From assembly GCA_963678255.2 (NCBI GenBank), contig CAXXTW010000002.1:558001-622000 (forward strand): DNA of 64,000 nt. The letters run 5' to 3'. A program made the position numbers and the translations under genes. The stretch's first letter is position 1. Each line of letters starts with the position of its first letter. Source of the stretch: G963678255 sp963678255. GTDB taxonomy: Bacteria > Cloacimonadota > Cloacimonadia > Cloacimonadales > WRIO01. Shown piece after piece: positions 18,469 through 27,693 of the stretch. A model generated the notes under the pieces. That model searched no databases and was not told the origin of the DNA. It was given only the letters and a program-made list of their open reading frames with translations.

Positions 18469-18636
18469 TTATAATGAAAGGGCTTCAACTGGGCATACGC
18501 TTGTACAAGCACCACAATCAACACAAGCATCACTACAGGCAACTTTGTCACCATTCATAGCTAAAGCATTAACAGGGCAAGTATCAACACATGCACCACA
18601 ACCAATACATTTTCCTTCATCAACTTTTACTGCCAT
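18469..18636 (-). CDS. 2[4Fe-4S] ferredoxin
   Basis: A 55-residue bacterial ferredoxin with two cluster motifs, CIGCGACVDTCP and CVDCGACTSVCP, as in clostridial-type ferredoxins. It is a cytoplasmic low-potential electron carrier. The true start is ATG 18636, with GGAGG just upstream. A longer frame to 18720 would add 28 residues atypical of the family and would run through the promoter. A canonical promoter lies at 18664-18692. Confidence 0.95.
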   Translation of the reverse strand: MAVKVDEGKCIGCGACVDTCPVNALAMNGDKVACSDACVDCGACTSVCPVEALSL

Positions 18637-18663
18637 GATTTCCTCCAATATGATTTTGACTTC

Positions 18664-18692
18664 TTTATAATTATATTTTAATATTCTGTCAA
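18664..18692 (-). promoter_or_regulatory. Sigma-70-type promoter of the ferredoxin gene
   Basis: TTGACA (18692-18687, minus strand), a 17-base spacer and TATAAA (18669-18664). The spacing is ideal and the match nearly perfect, as expected for a highly expressed ferredoxin. Confidence 0.8.
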
Positions 18693-18837
18693 TAAATTTA
18701 ATGAAAATTATTCTATTCATTTTTTCTTATGAAAGATATAATAGAAATTTTTTCTTCCATTTTTATAATAAATTACAAAAAAAGCATCTTTTTAAAGCCT
18801 AATTAGCAATTATGGGGAAATTTATGGATAATTTCTA

Positions 18838-18853
18838 TGGCATAAATAATGCT
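18838..18853 (+). promoter_or_regulatory. Sigma-54 (-24/-12) promoter upstream of flgB
   Basis: TGGCATAAATAATGCT has GG and GC elements at exactly the spacing of the RpoN consensus (TGGCAC-N5-TTGC). It lies 27 bases above the flgB start. Flagellar rod and hook genes are RpoN-dependent in many bacteria, which supports the call. Confidence 0.7.
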
Positions 18854-18879
18854 CCTAAATTACAGCAATGGAGGTGTTT

Positions 18880-19302
18880 ATGTTAAAAGATTTTATGTTT
18901 TCAAAAACTCTCTTAAATATTGAAAAGAGTTTAGATGCCTATTCAATGAAGCATAAAACTCTTACAAACAATATAGCTAATGTTAATACTCCAGGGTACA
19001 GAGCACAAAATGTAAATTTTGAATCTATGCTTAAAAATAATCTTGAACATAATCACATAACGAAAAAAATCATTACAAATGATGATCATATTACCACTAA
19101 TAGAGCCCATGATGATGAAAATGAACAGATGATAACCTATAAAGAATCAACTCCAAACGATACAGGAAAAAACAATATTGATGTTGATAAAGAAATGGCT
19201 GAAATGGCTGAGAACAATCTTCGTTATGAAATGAGTGTTAAACTAGCTACAAGAAAATATAATGGATTAAGAAAAGCTGCAAAAGGTATGGTTGGTGGAT
19301 AA
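18880..19302 (+). CDS. flgB: Flagellar basal-body rod protein FlgB
   Basis: A 140-residue proximal rod protein. The N-terminal helix and the rod-protein signature NNIANVNTPGYRAQNVNFESML are clear. The C-terminal NNLRYEMSVKLATRKYNGLRKA matches the coiled-coil end that packs in the rod. ATG 18880 is chosen because GGAGGTG lies immediately before it; an upstream in-frame ATG at 18868 overlaps that site. Unusually, flgC and fliE do not follow: the next gene is on the other strand. It therefore stands alone here, driven by a -24/-12 promoter. Confidence 0.93.
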   Translation: MLKDFMFSKTLLNIEKSLDAYSMKHKTLTNNIANVNTPGYRAQNVNFESMLKNNLEHNHITKKIITNDDHITTNRAHDDENEQMITYKESTPNDTGKNNIDVDKEMAEMAENNLRYEMSVKLATRKYNGLRKAAKGMVGG

Positions 19303-19364
19303 CTAATTAAAGATTATTCCTCTTTATGAAAAATCTATAAATCGATCAAAAACTATAAGAGAGA

Positions 19365-19402
19365 AATAACACTTTTGAATATTATATTTTAAAAGTGTTA
19401 TT
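19365..19402. terminator. Hairpin between flgB and the zinc-ribbon gene
   Basis: The 12-bp perfect stem AATAACACTTTT (19365-19376) / AAAAGTGTTATT (19391-19402) has a 14-base loop. It lies between convergent genes and probably ends one or both transcripts, although no long T run follows. Confidence 0.55.
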
Positions 19403-19426
19403 ATACGAGTTCTAAGGACTTACTTG

Positions 19427-19747
19427 TTAAAAATCAAATAGATCAGATATAAAAGATCGTTTTTTATTATTTCTTATTTGTTCATCATAATGTTTGTCAT
19501 TATTTTGATAATAGTTAGTTTCATGTTTACTTTTACCATCATGATCATTATTATGTTCTTTACTATAATCTAATTGATTACTTCTGTTAAATTTTTCATC
19601 ATACGAGTTCTGACTTAAACTTTTTTCAATAATTTTATCAAGTTCACCTCTGTCGAGCCATATACCACGACATTTAGGACAATAATCAATTTCAACTAAG
19701 AATCTTTCTGACATAATTAGATCAATATTACATATTGGACATTTCAT
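19427..19747 (-). CDS. TFIIB-type zinc-ribbon protein
   Basis: This 106-residue protein starts MKCPICNIDLIMSER, with the second zinc knuckle CPKCRGIWLDRGELDKII, the classic zf-TFIIB pattern (CxxC...CxxC, WLDRGEL). The C-terminal half is low complexity, rich in Asn, His, Lys and Asp, and ends SFISDLFDF. ATG 19747 has GGGAG before it; six extra residues would be added by an upstream start. The function of these small zinc-ribbon proteins is unknown. It lies just downstream of the P-type ATPase and may share its transcript. Confidence 0.85.
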   Translation of the reverse strand: MKCPICNIDLIMSERFLVEIDYCPKCRGIWLDRGELDKIIEKSLSQNSYDEKFNRSNQLDYSKEHNNDHDGKSKHETNYYQNNDKHYDEQIRNNKKRSFISDLFDF

Positions 19748-19815
19748 TTTTGTCTCCCTTCTCAAATTTTAATTATTGGTAATTACCTTTAATGCAATAA
19801 TCAATTATCTATCAT

Positions 19816-22347
19816 TCAATTCTTTCTAAACAATTTAAGAATTTCAAACCATACGATACTTAAAAGACCTGCAAAGAAACAAATACCCAAATCTATCAAA
19901 TGTAAGGGAGCAAAATGAAACAATTTGTTTAGATAAGGTAATTTTGTTACTAACAGAACAAGTATGATTACACATACTACTAACCAACTCATAGCTTTGT
20001 TTGGTTTTTTTAATATTTGAAAAATGTTCTGATGCCAAGATCTGTTTGTGATGATTAAACTGATATTTGAAAAAACTAAAGTCGTAAAAGTAAAAGCTCT
20101 CACTTCATCAGGATTTGATAAACGTTTTAAACCAATGATATATACTAGACCTACAATGATCAAAACCGAAAGTCCTTGTAATAGACTCAAACCAATCATT
20201 TTCCGATTAAAAATGGGTTGTTTTTTATCTCTTGGTGGTCTATCCATTATGTTATCTTCTTCTGTTTCCATCTCAAACACGATTGAACAAGCTGGATCAA
20301 TAATTAATTCAAGAAAGACAACATGCACTGGAAAGAAAATTATTGGTAAATCTGCCATAAAGACAGGAATAAATGATAATCCTGCAATAGGAACATGTAT
20401 AGAAAATATATAAGCACTAGCTTTTTGTAAATTGTCATAAATTCTTCTACCCATTCTGACAGCGGAAATTATTGATGAAAAATCATCATTTACTAAAACC
20501 AAAGATGATGCTTCACGAGCTACATCGGTACCTCTCTCCCCCATAGCTATCCCGATATTAGAGGCTTTTAAAGCGGGAGCATCATTAACTCCATCCCCTG
20601 TCATGGCGACAATATCACCTCTTGCCTTCAAAGCGTTTACAATTCTTAATTTTTGATCTGGTACCATTCTAGCAAAAACAGAAACATTACCAATTTTTGA
20701 TTTTAAATCATCATCAGACATGCTAATTAGCTCAGGTCCTGTAATGATATTATCATTATTTTTCAAGCCAATATTTCGTGCTATAGCTTGAGCAGTTCCT
20801 GGATAATCACCAGTTATCATAATAATTCTCATTCCAGCTTTATAGCATTCTTTTACAGCCTCAGGAACGGTTTCTCTATGAGGATCAGAAAGCCCTATTA
20901 AACCTATAAAAGACAAATCGTAATCTTTTAAATTATCTTTTATTTTATCTTTTGATACAACTACAAAAGCAGTTCCCAAAACTCTTAATCCCTCTTTAGC
21001 CATAAGCACAATTTGATTCTCTATAACTAATCTTTCTTCATTTGAAAGATTACATAAATTTATAATAGCTTCAGGTGAACCCTTTACAGATAGAGTGTAA
21101 GTATTATTTTTTTTATTTAACCACAAATTTCCCATCGCTAATAATTCTGCTGACAAAGAATACTCTTTTATAATTTCTAGTCCTTCAGAAAAATTATTAT
21201 TAGTTTCATTTTGTAATTTTACAATAGCTTTTTCCATAGGATCAAAAGGATTTTGCATACAAGCTAAGGCATTATTAAGAATTAGAGATTTTATAGAATC
21301 AGAAAAAGAATTGTCTTTGTTTTTCAAGATGTCTATATAACTATTTTTGGTGTATAATTGCTGTACCGTCATTCTATTATAAGTTAATGTTCCCGTTTTG
21401 TCTGTACAAAGGACAGTAGCTGTTCCAAGAGTTTCTATAGCAGAAACTTTTCGGGTTAACACGTTTTTCTTAGACATTCTCCAAGCCCCTAACGCTAAGA
21501 AGATAGTCATCACTACTGGGAATTCTTCAGGCAAAATTGCCATTGCTAGTGTAATTCCTGTTAAGAGTGCTTTAATCCAACTACCCCTTATTACACCATA
21601 AATGACAATAACAGTTAAACACAAACATAATCCAATAATTGCAATTGTTTTAACCAGTTTTTTTGTTTCAACTTTTAGACGAGTTTCTTCTTCGACTACA
21701 TTTTGTAATTCTTTTCCAATCTTACCAATTTCTGTATGAGTTCCAATTGAAATCACTTGAGCAATAGCCTGTCCCTGTACAATCAAAGTTCCTGAATAAA
21801 TAAAGGGCAGATCTTCCCCACCTGGTTGATCAATTTTCTTTTTTCCATCCCAAATAGCTTTTCTTACAGGAACTGATTCTCCAGTCAATAATGATTCATC
21901 AACTGATAAACCTATTGTATCTACAATAGCTGAATCTGCAGGAACTCTATCGCCTTCTGTTAAAACTAACAAATCTCCAACCACCACCTCTTTACCGGGA
22001 ATTCTTTTTCTTTCTCCATCTCTAATTACTAATGCTCTAGGGCTGGATAAATCTTTCAATGCATCTAATGCTCTTTCAGTTTTTCTTTCTTGATAAAGAG
22101 TAATTCCCATCATTACAAAAACAAAACCTAATAACATAATTGCTTCTTGAATATCCCCTAAAAACAGATAAAGAACACCACATGCTACTAATAGTAAAAA
22201 CATTGGTTCACTAAATATTTCATAAATCATATGTAATATTGATTTTGGTTTTGAGGAAGGTAACTCGTTAAAGCCTTTTTCTTTGAGTATTTTTTGTGCT
22301 TCAATTTCACTTAATCCCTTAAAATCGTCTTTAAGATGTTTGTTCAT
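19816..22347 (-). CDS. P-type cation-transporting ATPase (P2, Ca2+-ATPase-like)
   Basis: An 843-residue P2-type ATPase with an N-terminal cation-ATPase domain, actuator motif LLTGES, phosphorylation motif LCTDKTGTLTYN, hinge AMTGDGVNDAPALK, and about ten membrane segments. Membrane helix 4 carries LPEEFP in place of the PEGLP of Ca2+ pumps, so the ion is uncertain (Ca2+, Mn2+ or another divalent). ATG 22347 is better spaced from AAGGAG than the in-frame ATG six bases earlier. The ~230-base leader upstream can fold into alternative structures, hinting at RNA-level control. Confidence 0.9.
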   Translation of the reverse strand: MNKHLKDDFKGLSEIEAQKILKEKGFNELPSSKPKSILHMIYEIFSEPMFLLLVACGVLYLFLGDIQEAIMLLGFVFVMMGITLYQERKTERALDALKDLSSPRALVIRDGERKRIPGKEVVVGDLLVLTEGDRVPADSAIVDTIGLSVDESLLTGESVPVRKAIWDGKKKIDQPGGEDLPFIYSGTLIVQGQAIAQVISIGTHTEIGKIGKELQNVVEEETRLKVETKKLVKTIAIIGLCLCLTVIVIYGVIRGSWIKALLTGITLAMAILPEEFPVVMTIFLALGAWRMSKKNVLTRKVSAIETLGTATVLCTDKTGTLTYNRMTVQQLYTKNSYIDILKNKDNSFSDSIKSLILNNALACMQNPFDPMEKAIVKLQNETNNNFSEGLEIIKEYSLSAELLAMGNLWLNKKNNTYTLSVKGSPEAIINLCNLSNEERLVIENQIVLMAKEGLRVLGTAFVVVSKDKIKDNLKDYDLSFIGLIGLSDPHRETVPEAVKECYKAGMRIIMITGDYPGTAQAIARNIGLKNNDNIITGPELISMSDDDLKSKIGNVSVFARMVPDQKLRIVNALKARGDIVAMTGDGVNDAPALKASNIGIAMGERGTDVAREASSLVLVNDDFSSIISAVRMGRRIYDNLQKASAYIFSIHVPIAGLSFIPVFMADLPIIFFPVHVVFLELIIDPACSIVFEMETEEDNIMDRPPRDKKQPIFNRKMIGLSLLQGLSVLIIVGLVYIIGLKRLSNPDEVRAFTFTTLVFSNISLIITNRSWHQNIFQILKKPNKAMSWLVVCVIILVLLVTKLPYLNKLFHFAPLHLIDLGICFFAGLLSIVWFEILKLFRKN

Positions 22348-22353
22348 CTTCAT

Positions 22354-22989
22354 TTCTCCTTAATATTATTTATGAGAAACTGACCGATATATTTTTAGGT
22401 CTTAAGGGCTTGAATAGTTTGGAAGTTCAGCCCGAGCTTCTCCTAATGGATTGCTGATTAAATATCCATTTATAAAAATGGGTGTTTATACAGATTCAAT
22501 AAGAGGAAGTCCCGCAGTTTAATAACTGCTGCTTATATAAAGCCCGGTACACAATCAATATTGCTACTTGCTCTTCCACTATTGCCAAATAAAGCTTATT
22601 CAGGAAATAAAGTCAAGGAAATTATGTGTTTTTTGTTAAATCATTCATTAAAATCCTCTTTCAAAGATGAAGTAGATATCATGAAAATAGATAACTCTAT
22701 ATTAGTTATCGAATGAGGGAAAATCTCATTACTAAGAAATATGAAATTATTCAGTATTCTGTAGAAAATACATGCAAAAAAAGTTACAAGATGCAGTTTA
22801 TATTAAAACAATAAGGAAAAAAGTTATAAAGATTTATTTATAGAATATAAACCCAAACAAACAAGGTATTATATTTCTTTCTTAACATTTCAACCTATTT
22901 GTTCAGATTTATACTAAAATGAATTATCTATTTGACAAATTGAGAGTTTTACCTATTTTTGATATTAATATCCTTCCTGTGAGGTAAAT
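22354..22989. other. Intergenic region with structured leader of the ATPase gene
   Basis: Bases 22406-22577 contain nested complementary segments when read on the minus strand. GGAAG (22577-22573) pairs with CTTCC (22425-22421), CCGGGCTT (22547-22540) with AAGCTCGG (22439-22432, one G-U), and two local hairpins lie at 22514-22529 and 22466-22481. A competing hairpin, GGGC-TGAA with TTCA-GCCC (22406-22433), overlaps the 3' half of the long-range pairing. This is the arrangement of a riboswitch-like leader. From ~22620 to 22989 there is AT-rich sequence with no supportable gene; TTTGACAAATTG near 22930 may be the -35 region of the glycosyltransferase gene. Confidence 0.45.
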
Positions 22990-24138
22990 ATGAGAATCGC
23001 TTTTATTGGTCCCGGTTATCCTTGGCGTGGTGGAATTTCTGAATTTATTATGAAAATGGCTGAAAAGGCTCATCAACAAAAACATGATGTTAAAGTCTTT
23101 TCCCTTATAAAACAATACCCAAAGCTGCTTTTCCCTGGTAAAGATCAGATTGAATATTCTGATATGTCTTTTCCTTTTCATATTATAAAATCTTTTACAC
23201 CTTATAATCCCTTGACCTGGAATTGTGGTATTCAAGAAGTCATTAATTGGAATCCTGACCTTGTGATCTTGAAATACTGGATTCCCTTATTTGCCCCCAT
23301 GTATGGCTATATTCTCAGAAAACTGCATCAAAGAAAAAATATCAAAATTCTCTATGTGATCGATAATATTGATTTTCACGAAAAATGGGCTTTTGCTAAA
23401 ACATTAACCCGCTATGCCTTAAAACGAGCTGATTATCTGGTTTCTATGTCAAAAACTGTAAATGATTCTATCTTTCAGATTATACCCGAATATTCACATA
23501 ACAGAGTTATCTCACTTTTTCACCCAAATTATGAAATTGAAAGAGTCCCTGACGATCAAATCAAAGAATGCTTTTCTTCTTTAAACTTACCTAAAAAAAA
23601 GACTATTCTCTTTTTTGGCTATATAAAAAAGTATAAAGGGTTAGATATACTAATAAAAAGTTTTAAAAAAGTTATCAGTCAAATTGATGATATTCAACTT
23701 CTTATTGCCGGTGAAGTCTATGGCAATGATTCGTTATACACTGATCTAATTAAGGAAAATGGTTTAGAATCACATATTGCTTTTCATAATCACTTTATTA
23801 AAAAAGAAGATGTGGCAAAATATTTCGCTGTGGCTGATGTAGTGGTTCAGCCCTATCGTTCAGCAACTCAAAGCGGAATTTCCTTATTAGCTTTCTCCTA
23901 TTATAAACCCGTTATTTCTACGAATACTGGCGGGTTAACCGAGATTATTCAATCAAATAAAAACGGAATTCTCGTTCCTGTTGAAAACGAAAACGCTCTT
24001 GCTGATGCAATAATTGATTTTTATCAAAAATATAACATTCATAGTATGATCAACTATATTAAAAACGAAATTGACAAATATTCATGGGATCAATTCATGC
24101 TAAGTATCACCCAATATGTTGAGAGAAACTCGTTATGA
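22990..24138 (+). CDS. GT4-type glycosyltransferase
   Basis: A 382-residue GT-B glycosyltransferase. The N-terminal acceptor domain begins IAFIGPGYPWRGGISEF. The C-terminal donor domain has ILFFGYIKKYKGLDILI, LLIAGEVYG, YFAVADVVVQPYRSATQSGI, and the E-x7-E region ending GGLTEII, typical of GT family 4. It lacks a signal peptide or membrane span and probably acts on envelope polysaccharide or glycolipid; the sugar is unknown. GAGG precedes the ATG. Its stop overlaps the mfd start by four bases (ATGA), so the pair is translationally coupled, an odd partnership. Confidence 0.88.
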   Translation: MRIAFIGPGYPWRGGISEFIMKMAEKAHQQKHDVKVFSLIKQYPKLLFPGKDQIEYSDMSFPFHIIKSFTPYNPLTWNCGIQEVINWNPDLVILKYWIPLFAPMYGYILRKLHQRKNIKILYVIDNIDFHEKWAFAKTLTRYALKRADYLVSMSKTVNDSIFQIIPEYSHNRVISLFHPNYEIERVPDDQIKECFSSLNLPKKKTILFFGYIKKYKGLDILIKSFKKVISQIDDIQLLIAGEVYGNDSLYTDLIKENGLESHIAFHNHFIKKEDVAKYFAVADVVVQPYRSATQSGISLLAFSYYKPVISTNTGGLTEIIQSNKNGILVPVENENALADAIIDFYQKYNIHSMINYIKNEIDKYSWDQFMLSITQYVERNSL

Positions 24139-27100
24139 CAATCTGCTACTATAAACAAATTCAAAAATATCTGAACCAGTCTGAACACTTTATCAATTTT
24201 GATCAATGCATGGCTAATAATGAAGTGAATGGCTTATTTACTCAGCTCAATTTCTCTCTCAAAAGTCTCTTACTTGCCAGAGCTTTCTTTACTACAGGTA
24301 AAAATATCCTGCTTATTAGTCAGGATGATCGTCTTTCTGAGGATTACGCTGATGATTTGATTTTAATGGCAGGAAAAGAAAATGTGAGTTTCTTCCCTGA
24401 TTATGAAGTCCTTCCTTTTGAAGAACGCTCTCCTCATTATGTAATCCGTTCCGAAAGAGTAAAAGTTCTCTCTCAAATGGTTTCAGGAAAACCGCATATC
24501 TATTGTTTATCTCTCAGAAATCTCTTACAAGTTGTTGCACCTGGTGCTGTCTTTGCCAATGCTATTGTTACTGTGAAAGCACTAAATGAAATCATTTTGA
24601 CTGACCTCATTGAAAAACTGGTAAACAGCGGTTATGAACATGAGTTTCAGGTTGTAAAGCCTGGTCAATTCTCAAAAAGAGGTGGGATCGTTGACATCTT
24701 TAGTCCAAATTATGAGAACCCGCTTCGTATAGAATTCTTTGGTGATGATGTTTATTCAATAAGACACTTTAGTATTGAAAATCAAAGATCTATCTCTGGT
24801 GAATTGGAACAAGTTGATATTATTCCTGCCAGAGAAGTCATACTCTCCGATATCAACCCAAAATCAAAACTAAAAGAAAAAACTTCTACAAAAGGATTTT
24901 ATGAAGGGATTGAACAAGATATCAGTCTCTTGTATACAGATAAAGAAAATATATTAAGCTATTTTGATAAATTAAACACGATTATTTTCTGGGATCACCT
25001 CGAAATACTCGAAAACCTCTCTGATGAAATATTTACTGAAACACAGGATTTATGGGTTAAAGCCAGAAAAGAAAGAAAGAATAGAATATTGCCTGAACCT
25101 GATGGCTTATTTCTCTCCCCTAATGAAGTCAAACAATCGTCTGAAAACTTTGCCCATCATATATTAACTACTGCTTTTACTTATCATCAATCTATCCTTA
25201 TTTCTTTGAAACAGGTAACAAACATTGAATTCAGTACCGAACCTGCTCCTGTTATTGACAATAATCTGGCTGTTTTGGAAGAATATCTTGTATCACGCTT
25301 ACAAGACCAATATACTATTTTTATCCAAAGTGAAAATAACGCACAAAAACTTCGTATGCAACAATTGTTGCCAGATCTTGTTCACCGATTAAACTATTCT
25401 ATCGGGGTTTTTCATAAAGGTTTTCTCTTAAAAGACATTAAACTTCTCTTTCTTACAGATCATGAAATATTCCAAAGATTAAAAAGAAAAAAAACCGATG
25501 CCTCCTTCAGTAAAGGAGAAGCATTAACTGATTATGATTCTGTTAAACCTGGCGATTATATTGTTCATATTGATCATGGAATAGGGATTTATGAAGGTTT
25601 GAAAACGCTGGATATTGAAGGAAAAAAAATTGAGTGCTTATCAATTCAATATGCTCAGGGTGACAGAGTGTATGTGCCTACCTGGCAACTCGGTCTTGTC
25701 GCTAAATATGTATCTGAAGAGGGTTCTGCCCCGGTTATTCATAAACTTGGAACAAAACAATGGGAACTCGCCAAACAAAAAGCTAAAAAACAAATTGAAC
25801 TAGTGGTAGATGATATTGTACAGTTATATGCTGAACGAACTATCAGACCGGGTATTCAATTTAATGAAGATAATGAATGGCAAACAGAAATGGAAGACTC
25901 CTTTATCTTTGAAGATACTCCAGATCAGAGACGAGCAACCGATGAGATAAAAAAAGATATGGAATCTGACCATCCTATGGAAAGACTCCTTTGTGGTGAT
26001 GTGGGTTTTGGTAAAACTGAGGTGGCTATTAGAGCAGCTTTCAAAGCTGTGATGAGCGGATTTCAGGTGGCTGTTTTAGTTCCTACCACTTTATTAGCTG
26101 AGCAACACTATTCTGTTTTCAAAGAACGTTTGGCTCAATTTCCAGTAAGAATCTCAATGTTTAGTCGTTTTAGATCCCCTGCTATGATTGAAAAAGATAT
26201 AGTGAAAGTCGCTCAAGGTGAGATTGATATCGTCATTGGCACCCATCGTATTCTCTCTCAAGACGTTAAGTTTAAGCGAGTAGGTCTGCTTATCATTGAT
26301 GAAGAACATCGTTTTGGGGTTAAACATAAAGAAAGAATCCGTCAGATAAAAGCCAGTATTGATACTCTTTATATGTCTGCTACACCGATTCCCAGAACGA
26401 TGAATATGGTGCTCTGTAAGCTCAAAAGTATCTCTCTAATTCAAACCTCTCCCAAAGCAAGACTCCCAATCAGAACGGTTATTGTCCCTTACGATAAAGA
26501 AATCGTCAAAGAAGCTATTCAAAGAGAAATTGATCGCGGTGGACAAATTTTCTTTCTACATAACAGAGTAGAAACCATTGAAATTCTTGCTGATGACTTA
26601 AAAGATCTAATGCCGAACGTGAGATTCAGAGTTGGTCATGGTCAATTACCTGAAAAACAGCTTGAATCAGTTATTGTAGATTTTTCTCATCATAAATTTG
26701 ATGTTCTGATCGCCTCAACTATTATTGAATCAGGGATTGATATCCCAAATGCAAATACAATTATTATTAACAGAGCGGATATGTTTGGTCTTGCTCAACT
26801 TTATCAGATCAGAGGAAGAGTCGGGCGAAGTAACCGTAGAGCTTATGCATATTTGATGATCCCTAAAAATGTTTCTCCAGAAGCTAGAAAGAGATTAGAA
26901 ACGTTAACGGAATATGAATCTCTGGGCTCAGGATATCAGATCGCTATGAGAGATCTGGAGATCAGAGGTGCTGGAACTCTACTTGGAACAAAACAAAGCG
27001 GTGTGATCAATTCCATAGGTTTTAACTTCTATAATCGCTTACTCGATCAGGCTATTCATAATATTCAAAAAAACAATCCTGCTGGCTTGTGGGATGAAGA

Positions 27101-27563
27101 AGAAAGAGTAGATAATAAATCTATTGAAATAGAATCTGATTTTTATTTCCCTCAAAATTATATCACCAATGAAAAAGAAAAAATCTCTATTTATAAAAGA
27201 ATGCTGGAATTTGATAACGAAAATGCCTTTACTGAACTTAAAGAAGAATTAGTCGATCGCTTCGGTGAAATCCCTGAAATAGCTCACCGTGTCTTTGATT
27301 ATTATAAACTCAGAATGTTTGCTGTGAAATTGGGTTTATCTGCTTTTCAGTTTAAAGGAAATACTCTGATCATTGAATTTATTAAAGAATCTATTCCTTC
27401 AAAAAAAGTGATTACAGAATTCGTAAAAGCAATAAAACACCCTATCAAATTTGATACGTCCACTGCTTTAAAAATCTTTGTTGATCTTAAAAATGCGAAT
27501 TTCTCTAAAGATGACAAAATCAAATATGGCGAAACTATAATAAATGCTTTAAAAACCGACTAA
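24135..27563 (+). CDS. mfd: Transcription-repair coupling factor Mfd
   Basis: A full-length 1142-residue Mfd, which removes stalled RNA polymerase and recruits UvrA. Domains in order: the UvrB-like N-terminal module (FPDYEVLPFEERSPHYV, SKRGGIVDIFSPN), the RNAP-interacting domain (KPGDYIVHIDHGIGIYEGL near 475), the RecG-like translocase with Walker A LCGDVGFGKTEVA, DEEHRFGVKHK, SATPIPRTM and QIRGRVGRS, and the C-terminal TRCF domain. The ATG overlaps the glycosyltransferase stop. uvrC lies about 16 kb away on the other strand. Confidence 0.98.
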   Translation: MTICYYKQIQKYLNQSEHFINFDQCMANNEVNGLFTQLNFSLKSLLLARAFFTTGKNILLISQDDRLSEDYADDLILMAGKENVSFFPDYEVLPFEERSPHYVIRSERVKVLSQMVSGKPHIYCLSLRNLLQVVAPGAVFANAIVTVKALNEIILTDLIEKLVNSGYEHEFQVVKPGQFSKRGGIVDIFSPNYENPLRIEFFGDDVYSIRHFSIENQRSISGELEQVDIIPAREVILSDINPKSKLKEKTSTKGFYEGIEQDISLLYTDKENILSYFDKLNTIIFWDHLEILENLSDEIFTETQDLWVKARKERKNRILPEPDGLFLSPNEVKQSSENFAHHILTTAFTYHQSILISLKQVTNIEFSTEPAPVIDNNLAVLEEYLVSRLQDQYTIFIQSENNAQKLRMQQLLPDLVHRLNYSIGVFHKGFLLKDIKLLFLTDHEIFQRLKRKKTDASFSKGEALTDYDSVKPGDYIVHIDHGIGIYEGLKTLDIEGKKIECLSIQYAQGDRVYVPTWQLGLVAKYVSEEGSAPVIHKLGTKQWELAKQKAKKQIELVVDDIVQLYAERTIRPGIQFNEDNEWQTEMEDSFIFEDTPDQRRATDEIKKDMESDHPMERLLCGDVGFGKTEVAIRAAFKAVMSGFQVAVLVPTTLLAEQHYSVFKERLAQFPVRISMFSRFRSPAMIEKDIVKVAQGEIDIVIGTHRILSQDVKFKRVGLLIIDEEHRFGVKHKERIRQIKASIDTLYMSATPIPRTMNMVLCKLKSISLIQTSPKARLPIRTVIVPYDKEIVKEAIQREIDRGGQIFFLHNRVETIEILADDLKDLMPNVRFRVGHGQLPEKQLESVIVDFSHHKFDVLIASTIIESGIDIPNANTIIINRADMFGLAQLYQIRGRVGRSNRRAYAYLMIPKNVSPEARKRLETLTEYESLGSGYQIAMRDLEIRGAGTLLGTKQSGVINSIGFNFYNRLLDQAIHNIQKNNPAGLWDEEERVDNKSIEIESDFYFPQNYITNEKEKISIYKRMLEFDNENAFTELKEELVDRFGEIPEIAHRVFDYYKLRMFAVKLGLSAFQFKGNTLIIEFIKESIPSKKVITEFVKAIKHPIKFDTSTALKIFVDLKNANFSKDDKIKYGETIINALKTD

Positions 27564-27693
27564 TAATTTCTTTGTCTTTTTTGCTCATTTTCACTAAATT
27601 CAACGAATAATTCTCTCTCTGACCGAAATTTATTGACAAATATTTTTAAACCCCGAGCATTGACCTGTTAGTATCAGAAAGGCTGGAGTCTAT

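Noticed and set aside
22501..22560. Resemblance of the plus strand to RNase P RNA (GAGGAAGTCC) or to a cobalamin riboswitch core (GTCCCGCAGT)
   Set aside because: Only short stretches match, and the other conserved elements of either RNA are missing. The pairing pattern favours the opposite strand.
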